Shown here one piece after another: positions 45,901 through 56,929 of a DNA stretch of 64,000 bases (position 1 is the stretch's first letter; every line of letters begins with the position of its first letter). A program made the position numbers and the translations under genes. The stretch lies in the NCBI RefSeq assembly GCF_001619985.1, contig NW_017264207.1:315294-379293 (forward strand), given 5' to 3'. The notes beneath the pieces are model-generated. The model was not told the origin of the DNA. It saw nothing but the letters and a program-made list of their open reading frames with translations, and did not search any database. This DNA comes from Xylona heveae TC161. Lineage: Eukaryota; Ascomycota; Xylonomycetes; Xylonales; Xylonaceae.

Positions 45901-46202
45901 TGACGAAACGGACGGAGCTATGGTTTGCGTTCTATGATGCTTGCATTAGCAAGTTCTCTGGAAAATGCTGTCCGAACGCCCTATCGGCTGCTGCATTTCT
46001 GCTACAGTCCTGTCTTTGACCATCGTTGTGGGAAGGCAACCTAAGCCCACACTCACCTCCGCAGAGTCGACCTCGCTCTCTCAAATGCAACATCATGCCT
46101 TTCATCCGCAATGGCCTCGTCCTCATCGGATTCAATAGGTAAAAATGCCTCCACTAGCGATGCCAGCGCATCATCTATGCGCTGTTCCCGATCGTCCGGC
46201 AT
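42985..46202 (-). CDS. GCP3: Gamma-tubulin complex component 3 (GCP3/Spc98/Alp6)
   Basis: Core subunit of the gamma-tubulin small complex that nucleates microtubules at spindle pole bodies. Exons 46202-46057, 45931-45864, 45804-44926 and 44876-42985 give 994 aa. The N-terminus is MPDDREQRIDDALASLVEAF, and a Pro/Ser-rich linker lies at about 100-190. GRIP1-type sequence includes GLSSTNLQFTSPTVL, LLYKELAAFVESSEGGLVGQ and FYDMLRQWIYDGELCDPYLEFF. The C-terminal GRIP2 domain has LKKYILLGQGDFIALLMESL, QYDSDDILRRLDARMLELSV, GDTGWDLFTLEYKIDAPVDV and VFNFLWRVKRVEFAL, which fit GCP3 better than GCP2. The final 87 residues (908-994) are an unusual RE/RD/EK-rich tail. Confidence 0.95.
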
Positions 46203-47002
46203 GGGCCTTGATCGCCTTCTCTAGGGAAAGCTCAATTCGTGCTGAGTCTCGCTAGCTCATCGGAGCAGCATCCTTCAATTTGCTTGGTGTACTACGACAC
46301 TAGAAAGTACGGATGACAGTCCCTAGGGAAAGGTTTGGGATCAAGAGGATTATCGGCGCGTCGTACGGTTCTTTTCAAAGTCTTTGCGGTATTGATCACT
46401 ATCAAGTCGCGTCTAAATATTGGTTGTGCAGGAGGACGTGTTGGTGTGGTTTGGCGCGATACGAAATGTGGGAAACGGCTGTATCGCCCGCCGTAGATTG
46501 TGTTCATTGACCTTTTTCGTTCACCGCCCTGAAAGCGTCTTCTAAGACGAAAGAGATCTAAATGAGCATATTCCATTATTTTAAGTTATCAAGACCTATA
46601 ATTTATTGGTTTGATGAAGACATCTATAAAATCTAGACGCCAGTCTAAAATGCTAGGCTTTGCTTAATTGAATGCAGACTGGTACGCCATATCCATGCAA
46701 ATAATGTTGGCTGCTAAAACTGATGGGAATCGAGACTCTAGTACTTCTAGACCAATAGTAACCAATAAAGAAAAATTGCCTCCGTACGCTATGCATATAA
46801 GAAAAAGGAAAGAAACGAAAAGCCTATAAGAGCAGAAAAGGATGACCATAGCAATGCATGACTAACCCTGTGGTCAAGATGATGCAGTAGCCTATCGTGA
46901 TACTCCATTGTGCCCCAAGTAAAATATACAAGTCAAGGTATCATGATAATGAAAACTGGAATCCAATAAAATAGGACAGAGAGAACGCAATGGCTTTAAT
47001 AA
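46203..47002. other. Intergenic: GCP3 promoter and CDT1 3' region
   Basis: 0.8 kb between two minus-strand genes; the CDT1-proximal part is AT-rich. I see no supported feature. Confidence 0.4.
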
Positions 47003-48748
47003 TCACATACAGGCGGCAACTCGGCTTTTCATCTCTGCAGCGGACGGCTTGTAGCCCTGCTTGAGAACGACACCCAGGACTCTGCCTGTTTTGAAGAGGC
47101 TGATCCACTCAGGAGCAACGCGTTCCGCAAGCAAGTGGATACATAATTCGCCCTCGTCTTTTGAAATGGGTGTCCTGAGCGAGCCTTGGAGATTCTGGAT
47201 AAGTGTTGGCAAAGTGAAAGAGACACGCTTGTATGACGCAGTCGACAGTACGTGAAGAGAAGAATTGGTGCTGCTGCTCCTGCTGTTCAAGGATACGCCA
47301 ATCTCATCGGTGGACTTTTCTGGGGAGCCAAGTAGAGAGAGAACGGAGGATACTTCGTCGATACGCTGGAGTGCTGACTTGCGAGCTACTTCCTCCTTTG
47401 AAGGAGCACCAGGGAGGGTCGATTGTCGAAGCTGTTTCTCACGAATCTGATTACATGTTAGTAAGAGAAAATGTCTTCCGAAAAGAACCACCGAGAAAGA
47501 ACTCACCCGTGCCAGAAGCCCTTGGCCGCGATCGCTGACCGAATTTGAAGCCTTCAAAGACCCGGCTCCGACGGCTTTCTCGTGGCGATCTTGTCGAACT
47601 AAGGTAGCCTCAATCTTGAATTCTTCAAGTCTTCGTTGACCCTTCTTAAGCAGTGGAGAGGCTTTTGCAAGGGAAGAGCAAGGCGTAACTCGGGCGAGGG
47701 GAAGTTGTTGTATGAAAGACTCTCCGCGGTCCTTGCCCTCTCCGGCTTTAATACCCATTTCATGGAGAGAATGAGCTTTGTCATTTGAAGGGATATTACG
47801 ACCAGCCCAGTCTGCCCAAGCTTGTTCGACATTACGCTTGAAAAGCGCCTTGATGCCACTTTCACCATCGGAGATGAGCAAGCGCTCTCCATCTTGCCTC
47901 GCATCATCCACTTCCAAACAAATTTTACCCATGCCATAATCAGATAGAGACAAGATAGCTGCAGTTCCAATCTTCTTCCCGTTTGATCCAACAAACATTT
48001 CTTGAATGCCAAGAACACGCTTGATATCTTCTACCCGAACGTTTCTTTTCCCCCACGCTCGCTCAATGCTAGGACATAATACCCGCAAATCAGCCGGAAC
48101 CAGTGAACCATTGTGTGCCCGATGTATAGCAAGAGCTGTGAGGAATGATTCATGGAGATCAAAGAGGTCTTGTACAGCTTCCGGGAGACGGCCTTCACGA
48201 AGATCCTCATTTGAAGTTGCGTGTTCGTCTGAGACCGGACATGGGGTAGTTTCTCGTTCTGTTCGGGTTGTCTTTGCACTCTTCGGAGTGGAAAGAGCAA
48301 AGGCATTGAGAAGGCCACAGGCGCCTTTCGTAGGAGTTTCAAAGGTGGGTTCGGCAAATCTTGCAGAGCGTCGAGGAGTGCTCTGCACTTGTCGCTCGTT
48401 TTCAGTAATCTGTTCGGCATTGGTGAATCTAGCTCCTTCGTAACGCTGCTCGATATTTTTGGTAGGTTGCAAGACCGTAGCCGGAAACTCCTCAGTTTTC
48501 GTAACGGGCTGGGTCGTATCTGAGTCAATTTTCCGCTTTTTTTCTAGAACGATTTTACTCAGGCGATTGCCATCCGTAGGTAGGAGTTGCTCCTGCTTGA
48601 TGACTTGTTCCTTTTCGAGGGCGTGCCCATTTACCACCTGCGGTTTGGAGATCCTGCCGAATGCCTGAATGCCTGATTGAGTGGGACTGAAGAATGGCGC
48701 CTGCCCAGTGGTCGCCGTGAGCTTGCGTCTTTTGGCGGAAGGAGGCAT
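47003..48748 (-). CDS. CDT1: DNA replication licensing factor Cdt1
   Basis: Loads the MCM helicase onto origins with ORC and Cdc6. Exons 48748-47507 and 47446-47003 give 561 aa. The N-terminus MPPSAKRRKLTATTGQAPFF is basic and its QAPFFSPTQSGIQAFGRI stretch is typical of fungal Cdt1. The central winged-helix domain runs from about 195: LPEAVQDLFDLHESFLTALA, HNGSLVPADLRVLCPSIERA and WGKRNVRVEDIKRVLG. The C-terminal MCM-binding winged helix is near the end (LCIHLLAERVAPEWISLFKTG, KPSAAEMKSRVAACM). The 60-nt intron has no stop and is divisible by three, so an unspliced form would add 20 residues. An MluI cell-cycle box lies about 143 bp upstream. Confidence 0.87.
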   Translation of the reverse strand: MPPSAKRRKLTATTGQAPFFSPTQSGIQAFGRISKPQVVNGHALEKEQVIKQEQLLPTDGNRLSKIVLEKKRKIDSDTTQPVTKTEEFPATVLQPTKNIEQRYEGARFTNAEQITENERQVQSTPRRSARFAEPTFETPTKGACGLLNAFALSTPKSAKTTRTERETTPCPVSDEHATSNEDLREGRLPEAVQDLFDLHESFLTALAIHRAHNGSLVPADLRVLCPSIERAWGKRNVRVEDIKRVLGIQEMFVGSNGKKIGTAAILSLSDYGMGKICLEVDDARQDGERLLISDGESGIKALFKRNVEQAWADWAGRNIPSNDKAHSLHEMGIKAGEGKDRGESFIQQLPLARVTPCSSLAKASPLLKKGQRRLEEFKIEATLVRQDRHEKAVGAGSLKASNSVSDRGQGLLARVSSFSVVLFGRHFLLLTCNQIREKQLRQSTLPGAPSKEEVARKSALQRIDEVSSVLSLLGSPEKSTDEIGVSLNSRSSSTNSSLHVLSTASYKRVSFTLPTLIQNLQGSLRTPISKDEGELCIHLLAERVAPEWISLFKTGRVLGVVLKQGYKPSAAEMKSRVAACM

Positions 48749-49506
48749 TTTTCCTTTATATTGCCCGCAGTCTTTCCAAAGACAACTTCTTCGACCGGCG
48801 AAGAGCTGAGGAAGGAGATGAGGATTATTTTGAGATTAATTTGGGATAGTGTTGGAGTGCGAGCCTGGGAGAGAATGAATGGTTGATTGGACGCGTAGAA
48901 AGGGGCAACGCGAAGCGCGTCGGCGTCAAACACAGCTATTCCTGAAACGGAAAGAATATTAAGTCGTCGCTCGGTGACATACAAAAAAAAGTTATGCACA
49001 CCAAATAGCTCTTTTACAGTGATCCAAATCGTATCGCAGCGACTGATCTCATTCCCAAACTCTGAATCCGTATGTGAGCAGCAAATTTTGAGTTGAAAAT
49101 AGTGCGGCGGACCCTTTTACGCTATCATCTCCATGGCTACGGTTCTAGGTGCCCCATGTTTTGCCGTAAGGAGTTTCGCGTCTCCACATTCATCTCGCTA
49201 TTTTGTAAAAGTACAGCAATCTGATAGTATTATTCTAGGCGGACCTTTGGAAGATTTCGGACAACATTGGCCCTTGGCTCTCAGCGGCACAGGCACAAAT
49301 CACTATGGCTCTTAAAGCCCGCTTTCATTTTGAATATCATGATGCATTAAACCGCGCTATTCGTATCACGTACTTCATAATGTACATGGACCCATTAAAG
49401 ATTCAAAAAGGAAGGAAATATCATCCTAGTGCGCCAAGAAACCATGATTGAGCCAGCGAAAACAAGGGCTTTTCAATCAATGGAGAATGTCGAAAGCGTC
49501 GTCAAT
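48749..49506. other. CDT1 upstream region
   Basis: About 0.76 kb. It holds the ACGCGT box at 48891 and a CGCG-rich stretch just beyond (48907-48925). Nothing else is supported. Confidence 0.45.
48891..48896. promoter_or_regulatory. MluI cell-cycle box (ACGCGT)
   Basis: A perfect MCB core about 143 bp upstream of the CDT1 start, followed by two more CGCG cores within 30 bp. MBF drives G1/S transcription of replication genes in yeasts through such boxes, including cdt1 homologues. Function here is inferred; a single hexamer also occurs by chance. Confidence 0.55.
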
Positions 49507-50056
49507 TTATTTGCCGCCGAACCAGCCCGAGATGCCGCTCTTGGCCTTGGAAGTACCCTCTTCCACCTTCTTGTCAAAAGTATCGACGGCACTGTTCAAT
49601 TGAGTTCCTGCCTCCTTGCGGTACTCATTAAACTTGGAGCTAGCATCTTTATTGGCTTGATCGATCCTTGACTTGGCATCATCGACCTGAAGGGCGACCG
49701 AGTCAGTTTATTCATCTCAAAAACGGTTTTATAAAACAATGCATTCGGCAAACGTCAATAACGTACTGTGCTGTCAATCCTGGCACCAGCTTTCTGCGCC
49801 CACTCTTCGCCCTGCTTCTGTGCCTCCTTTTCCTTTCCGGGCAATTCGCCTCGGACCTTTGCGGAGACGCGAGCAGCATCGTCTGAAGAATATTAGCAAT
49901 GAAGTCTAATATTAGCTTTTATGATGGCAAAAACATACGCTCAAATTGCTTCTCAGCAACCTTGGGGTCGCCACCAGCGGAATACAGGTAGTAGCCACCC
50001 GCACCGGCAAGGGTCAGACCGAGGTAAAGAGGGAGACGGGACTTGGGAGCAGCCAT
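49507..50056 (-). CDS. Small membrane-anchored protein, calcofluor-white-hypersensitive family
   Basis: Three exons, 50056-49939, 49882-49767 and 49686-49507, give 137 aa. The N-terminus MAAPKSRLPLYLGLTLAGAG leads into GYYLYSAGGDP, a single hydrophobic anchor at about 8-27. The rest is a soluble amphipathic helical region (KVAEKQFEHDAARVSAKVRG; VDDAKSRIDQANKDASSKFN) like LEA/apolipoprotein repeats, ending SKAKSGISGWFGGK. I recall filamentous-fungal relatives annotated as calcofluor white hypersensitive protein; the true role and location (mitochondrial inner membrane is plausible) are unsettled. Confidence 0.8.
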
Positions 50057-51219
50057 GTTGTGAGATGTTGCAGAGGTAGAAGTTTAGAGATGTAGAGGGT
50101 TAATAATCGTAGAGGAGATTGAAATGGATTCCTAGGAGATGAATTGAAGGTCAGAAATGGTCCGATGGTGGGAGTTGAAGTAGTCGTGGGAGCTTCCCCA
50201 AAGCTGCCACTCTCCATTCCCGGCTTAATGGGGCCATTGTTGCCCAGTCCCTCCAATCACCATGACGTGGGTATCACGTGCACGCACTCCTCTCCGCATC
50301 TCCCGTGCTGCCATGGAAATGCCAGAGCACTGTGGCTGGTTTTCTCCCGAGGTTAGGCGCAGTGACCTCATCGTCGCGTACCTGCGTGCTCTCCCTTGAC
50401 AAGAAAGGGTACTGGACTAGCAGGTACCATGTGGGACATCCCCTTTTCTTTCCTTGAGCTTCCACACAATTTGCATTTCGATGCTGGCATTACCAATTGC
50501 ATATTGACCATTGGGCTTAATGGCCAGCGAATCGCGTTTCATTTATTCAATTCTCCAGCTTTATCATCGTGTACTATTTGTTGTGAAATACAGACAGACA
50601 ACGGTGCTTAGGGCGGAGAAATTGAGGCGCGAAGGGGAAGCTTCTGTACTCGGAGCACTGCCAAGCATTCGAGTCGACCCTGGTTTTTCTGCAGCGAATT
50701 TTTAGTTAAAGCGATTAAGTCATTTTGGCTGGAAAGGCTGAGATCCCTCGCTAAATTAGATCTCCGTCTCCCCTTTAGGCAGTAGCGACCTGCCCCGATG
50801 ACGGCGACGGACAGCACTAACAGCCGCCATCTCGACCTGCCCCAACCCCATCACTAAGACCATATGGTAACAGACCTGTTCACGAACCATAGCGCAGCAC
50901 TTTTTTCGCGTTTTTTTTTTCTTGTTACCTTACTTGTTGAGTCGGGGTTCATGATCACCCATTTAGTCACGACTAGGAGTAGATAAGCAATACTAATTTC
51001 ACCTGGACCCTTGTATTCCTCCCGTTGGTGACCACTTCTTTTCCCTACCTGTTGCCCTGACACCTCGCAAAACCCCCGGGCGGGAGTTTGTCTATTAGTG
51101 CTCCATCTTGCCCTCACTTGGTCAAACCACTGAGTCTCCTTCTCGCGATGCTGTACAGGCCATAGACAGCAGAGAAACGCCAAGTTTTCGGGTTCTGGAC
51201 CTTTGATACGGCCTCCACC
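50057..51219. other. Divergent intergenic region
   Basis: About 1.2 kb between divergent start codons. Short CT runs precede 51220. No coding exon, RNA gene or repeat is supported. Confidence 0.4.
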
Positions 51220-53012
51220 ATGTCTCTCTTTGGGGTCTCTTCGCGTTCTGCACTGCCGCCGGACGAGTATGACCACGAGATTACTCTAGTCGATTCGACT
51301 CAGCCTCCGGAGCCTGGAGACATTACGCCCTCGCGGACATTGTCCTCCAATGGAGGAAGAGACTCGGTTGGACGACGAGCAGCTCTGAGACAGGAATTGG
51401 CTCGACGCAAATACGCCAAATGGCAAGAAGAAAGATACAACAGTCCCGGTGGTAAGAAGGGACGGCTTTCTGCAGCAGGGTCTGCTTCAGCCAGTGATAC
51501 CGAGGCGCCCGGTCCGAGCGGAACTATGAGGAGTACAACAGCGTCTGATATGAATCTGGGTCTCCCAAAAAGCTCCAGTGGACGAACGGCTGAAGTTGAC
51601 GTACTTTATGAGAATCAGCGTGGGGTATTTTTCTTCGGCATACCGCTTTATTCGAGCAATTCGCTGCTCAACCTTGATCCAGCAGCCTGGGTGAATGCGT
51701 CTTTTAAAGAAAGCGCCGTAAACATCACCAATGCGCAAGTACCAGATCCCAGCTGGGAATGGGCCTGGAAGTGCTGGTACGTAGACATGTCTTTGGACGT
51801 TGACGAGGACGGGTGGCAATACTCGTTTTCTTTTCAGCCACGGTTTGCTTGGCATGGTCGACATGTCTGGTTCCATTCGTTTGTCCGGCGACGGCGGTGG
51901 ATTCGGAAGCGGGTTAAGAAACACCCCTCAAAGTTAGGCCGGGGAAGGGACATGGATCGCCCAAGCAGCGCTGCTCAAGCCCACCTGTTGACGCCAGACT
52001 ACTTTACCATTCACTCTCCGAGGGAGCGCAGCCCTGCCTCGTCCTACAATATCTCATCCTATGACGGTTCTCTACGCGGCGCCCGGAGCATTGAACGAAT
52101 GCGACGCGAACAGGAATTTGAAGAGATTAGAGACCTCCCAACCTTGACACGGGCATTGAAGCAAGCTAAAGTCGACCGAGAGAAACACGATGCAATAATC
52201 AGATTCTTGAAGTATGGCGGAGAAGAGATATTCTATCTTGAAGAGAAGGTCTGTGAAGCCTCACTCTTTCTACCGTTTTTGCCGTTGAGACTAACCGTAA
52301 CAAATTGCAGATGCCGGCTATTATGCACTCTTTCCTCTATCAGACGTCTAGACGCCAGCTCCTCGGCAGCCTTGCGCACATCTTTGACGAAGCAGCATCG
52401 CATCGTGACGAGCATCTCAAGCGAGGCGAGCCAGAAAACGACGAAGAGAAGCGAAGAATTGACAATCTCATGAATGCTGTCAAGGCTGCAGATGCAGAAG
52501 TCCGCAAGCTCGAGTACTGGAGCGATATTCGGTCGGTTGCGCAGCAAGGCGAGTCAAAAGGTGCTTCGGATTCGTCGCAGGGCTGGGGTCACGAGTGGAC
52601 CGGCCTTGATTCGAGTGGCCCCGCGACTTTGGGCCATTTGGCTCCATTTGACGGCCTCGACGACTCTGATAAAGTAGATTTCGCTCACATTCACGGTGAA
52701 GGGGCCACCAGTGAGGGAGCGAATGGAGACGAGAAGGTCGAAGAGGCAGATGATGAAGATGAAGAAAAGCCCGTACACGAGGAAGAGGACAAAGAAGCCG
52801 CAGAGCAAAAGACTGATGATGACAAAGCCGAAGGATCTCACGAGAATGAGCAAGAAGAGAGGGATGATGGTGACAACAGTGGCGACGACAACGACGAAGA
52901 AGGTGAAGAAGCAGACGACGAAGAAGAAAACGATGACGATCCACCGGAAAGCGGTGATGAGCGTGCAGAGCACGAGCGACAACACGGGCCGCACGACGAC
53001 GATGTGGATTAA
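51220..53012 (+). CDS. Dysferlin-domain (Pex23/Mug65-type) protein with acidic tail
   Basis: Exons 51220-52248 and 52311-53012 (62-nt intron) give 576 aa. The dysferlin N- and C-type motifs lie at about 125-230: VDVLYENQRGVFFFGIPLYS, DPSWEWAWKCWYVDMSLDVD, EDGWQYSFSFQPRFAWHG and FVRRRRWIRKRVKK. These Trp/Arg pairs are the hallmark of DysF domains in peroxins and in S. pombe Mug65/yeast Spo73. No transmembrane segment is visible, unlike the Pex23/Pex30 peroxins, so the Mug65/Spo73 type is more likely. A helical region follows the domain, and the last 120 residues are almost wholly Glu/Asp (EEKPVHEEEDKE; DDNDEEGEEADDEEENDDD). Confidence 0.85.
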
Positions 53013-54146
53013 TCGTTGTTCATGGATTCCTCGTGACTCCGTGTATATCTTTGTAGCTGTGTATACTGTATCCTTTTGGTTCTGTTTTATTTTTGTCTCT
53101 TCCATTTTTATTTACCCACCTTATCGATATGATACCCTGCTTTCCTATTATCAAAATGCTTCACTTGCATCAGCATTAGCGCCCTTTTTTTGTCTCTTTC
53201 TTTAGCTTAGGGTATATCTCTTACAGTATGTAAATCAACTTGTATATACCGTATTTACACAATCTTTTCTTCTTATCATCCATTGACCCTCTAACCTTCG
53301 TTGCTGTCTAGCTCTATAGCACTATCCCATTTTCTTCATCCCACTACTACAACCCACTTCAACCTTGATTACTCGGGCATCTCATTTACTGCGTAAACCT
53401 AGAATTTCTCACAACATTTCGTTGTTACACCTCATCCAAGGGATGGTCAACATCCCTGACTACCGGTTCATACCCATTCATACCAGCTCGTATCAGTTCA
53501 GCAAAGGAATCATTACACTGGTAGCTGCTGTACCAAATCATGATTCAGTAAAATACCATGAAGGAGATATTTCATGATTTACCCCGTTTGCCCTCAAGTC
53601 ATAAATAACTACAAACACCACTGTATAAGAAAGACACAGGGAGTTCCAATTCATACATCATAGTTTCCTTGATACCGTTGGCAACTGCACGACAAGATAG
53701 ATACTCTTAAGTACTAGCAGATAAATCTACACACAGCCAACACAGGAAACCAAGTAATTAGAAAAGCTCTAGAACCGGATGAGAAATTCTAGAGCTTAGT
53801 AAAATGTTTTGAGAATATAGTTTCCATATATTATCCAATAAATAGCGTAGCGTAGACATAGATAGACATGGGACACGGCAGCGCATTTCTTCATACTGGT
53901 TGCAAGGGAAGAGAAGAGAAAAATAAAAGTGATAAAAAAGAAAAATAGTTTAGGGGGGAGGAAAGAAAAATAAAAGGGGGACAGACGAAAAAGAAGAAGA
54001 GAAAAAATCCGAACAATCAAACTGAGATTCCTAACCCACTTGACCGACCAGCCGAACAAAGATAGAGCTCCCAACCCTGAGGTAGGAGGGAGGGAGAAGA
54101 TCTGAGAGAAGATGATGATCCCCAAATTGCCAAAAAAAAAGAGCGG

Positions 54147-54198
<52 letters not shown>

Positions 54199-54904
54199 AA
54201 AGCATTAAAGCCAACGCCCCAGCACTAAGTAAAAAAGAATCGGTTTAAAAACGCCGCGGTGTGCTATGTGTACAGGCGCCACACCCCATATCTACAAACA
54301 GACAAACAACAAGACTAAAACATTGAAAATAAAGAACAAAACCCGAATCAGGTAAGAACCCAGGACGAGAAAATGGCTGGATAAACAAGTAGATGGCTCT
54401 CCGAAAAAGAGCAGGCATGACAACACCCCCACATAGCTCCGTACCGTTTCCCCAGTGATGCGTGAGAGAAAAGGAGTAAGAAATGGAGAAAACGAGCAGA
54501 ATCGTTCATGGCTCGCTCTGACGGGATAATGTACAGGATTAGTTTTCATGTCTTTTTGTGCGCCTGCCTGCCCCCGTAAATGATCCCAGATGCTCCTCCC
54601 AATGATGCGATTTAGCTGATTTTGTGACACAGAAAGGTTCAAGGCACCAAGGAAAAACCCCTCTGACAGATTCTTTCCCATATCAATTTCCCCTACATAA
54701 GGTTGGGTCTATCCCCGACCAATAGAGAAGGGGAAAAGAAAATTATGAGAATAAGTCATTGGGCCAGAAGAAAGGAAAGAGAATGCGAAAGTAACCAAAA
54801 GGTGTATGCAGTCACGCCAGTGCATCATCAAGAGCAACATGGAGAAACCCAAAGACTGCAAGCTGCAACTTCTCCTTGTTGGAGAATACGAAGTACCAAT
54901 TGGT
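53013..54904. other. Convergent spacer with microsatellite
   Basis: About 1.9 kb between the DysF gene and atfA. It is CT-rich at first, A/G-rich later, with a long GA repeat. Open frames are repeat artefacts; no gene is supported. Confidence 0.5.
54151..54197. repeat. (GA)n microsatellite, about 23 units
   Basis: An uninterrupted dinucleotide GA run of about 47 nt in the 3' spacer of atfA. A good polymorphic marker candidate; no other function is suggested. Confidence 0.95.
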
Positions 54905-56929
54905 CTATCGCCTCTGCATGCCGGGACCAGCCATCATTTGACCTCCGTTGGCCATTGCCATGCCATAGGGGTTTGCATGAGGGTTGAAGTCGCCAACGAG
55001 GCTGTTCATCGCCAGGCCACTCAGACCCTGAGCCTGAGACACGGGACAGTCCTTGTGAGCAAGAAGTAGTGTCTTCAGATTGACAATCTCCTCCCGCAAT
55101 TGGGTCACTTGAGCGCTTAGCGCGTCGTTTTCACTACTGAAGATTTCGACCTTGGCCTGCAAATTGGCAAGCCATTGCTTCTTCCGCTGACGGCATTTCA
55201 ATGCAGCAACCCTGAGATAGGATTAGATGAGAGTTACGAGAGAGAGTTAAACAAGAAAATAAGACGTACCGATTTCTCTCCAGGAAATTCTTCCTCTTTT
55301 CCTCGTCAGTCATTTTCTTACCGGAGTTCTCCTTGTTGTTTTCGAGCTTAATGCTGTCATCATCGTCCGAATCCATGGCGTCCATGTCGGGAATAGGATG
55401 ATTGTTGACCTTGGCCTTCTTGTTCGGAGGGGCCTTGCTCGGGGTATCTTCAGCTTTGCGCCGTCCATTGGCAGCTTGGCCTCCCTTCGCATTTGGCCCC
55501 TTCTTTCCTTTGGCCGTAGTGTTGGCTTTCGCCTGGTCACTCTTGCCGCTATCTGAGAATTCGGCACTCATTTCGCTTGCACCCCGAACAGAGCCGGACA
55601 CGCTGGCATTTCGCGCAACCTGTTTGGCGAGGTGGGGGGACCCTGACTGCGAATGCGCAGCCATCTTGGGCATCTGGCCCATATTGCCGGCGTCGGGAGC
55701 CGCCGTCGGCTTCCCAGCCATTGCGTATTGATTTTCCGTGGGCCCGTTGCGGGCCTGAGCGAGCAAGAACAAACCATTGGCGGCATCATTTGCATCATGT
55801 TGGCCAAAGGGATCTTGCTGGCCCATTTGGGCCGTAGCCGGCTTCTGATCTACACCGGCCATGGGTACGCCTTGATCCTGTGGTTGAGACGTAGGAGCAG
55901 CACTTTCCGATTTCCGCGAGGCTGCAACATTCATCGCCGTGCGGTGAAAATCCAAAGTCCCTGGAGTTGCGCCACCGCTGGCAAACTGATTGAAGAGGGC
56001 CTGCGAGTTGGGACTTGGCGCGGGGAACATGGACCCTCCCCCACCGGGCGTCAGTCCAGTGCGAAGAGATGATTCGTTGGGCGTAGGGAAGCCGCCACGC
56101 AAATGGGAGTCGCTAAAGTAATCACTGCCACCGGTTGGACCGGTGAGCATGGCCGGGCTCAAGGGCCCTGATCGTAGAGAATTTGGCCAAGCAAACCCTC
56201 CTCCCGAGGAAGGTCCAGGAAGAAGTGATGCCGGGGACGCGAGCGCCGCGACAGGTGGAAGGAGCGACTTCCCTGGGGTCTCCGCCGCCGGATTACCAAA
56301 GGATTGTTCAAAGGGATTAGGTTCGAGGGAGAAGTGATTACTGCTGTGGTTGCCCGAGAAGTAATCAGGCGTGTCCGATGGATTCTGTTGTGCAGGTCGA
56401 GGTGGTGGAGCGAGGGGTTGGGATGCGTCAGCATTGCCGGAATCCTTGCCGGCTTGACTGTCCTTGAGATCAGAAGATTGTTTGGCTTTAGGATCTGGTA
56501 ACAATGATTGTCAGCAAGAAGAAAAATGGAGCTCGTCTGTTGCTTGTATCCAGCCATCGGTGGCGACGACAGTATTGTTTCGGCGGCCGGGTAGTAGGAA
56601 GGGAGAGAGGGAGAGTGAGGGTAATGGCATACCTGAACGCGGCGACGATGTCTTTCCGGCTTCTGAGCTGTGATGCAGCGCTGAGTCGTCTTTGCGAATG
56701 TCTGTAGTACGACGGCGGTCAGTTGCAGAGCCCATGGACAATTATCACGATACACGGTTGGCCGGGAGAGGAGAGAGAGGAAGTGTGGACGTCAGTTTCG
56801 TCATGGGGCGGGGGAGCGAGGTAGAGAGCGAGAGTCACCTTTGGACTTGACCTGCGAGGTCCTTCCATCTAGAGTTGAACCAGCTCCCATACTGGGTGAG
56901 GTCTGTTGTGAGAAGACGGCGGCAGCCAT
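54905..56929 (-). CDS. atfA: bZIP transcription factor AtfA (ATF/CREB family)
   Basis: Nuclear stress factor downstream of the SakA/Hog1 MAP kinase, acting in oxidative and osmotic stress and spore dormancy. Exons 56929-56839, 56701-56633, 56494-55270 and 55211-54905 give 563 aa. The N-terminal half carries Aft1-type conserved stretches: PDYFSGNHSSNHFSLEPNPF, GGFAWPNSLRSGPLSPAML and SSLRTGLTPGGGGSMFPAPS. The latter two carry SP or TP dipeptides (MAPK-type). The bZIP starts near 455: KMTDEEKRKNFLERNRVAAL, KCRQRKKQWLANLQAKVEIF, with a leucine zipper through LREEIVNLKTLLLAH. The last intron falls inside the basic region (NR/VAALKC). CRE-like sites lie upstream. Confidence 0.95.
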
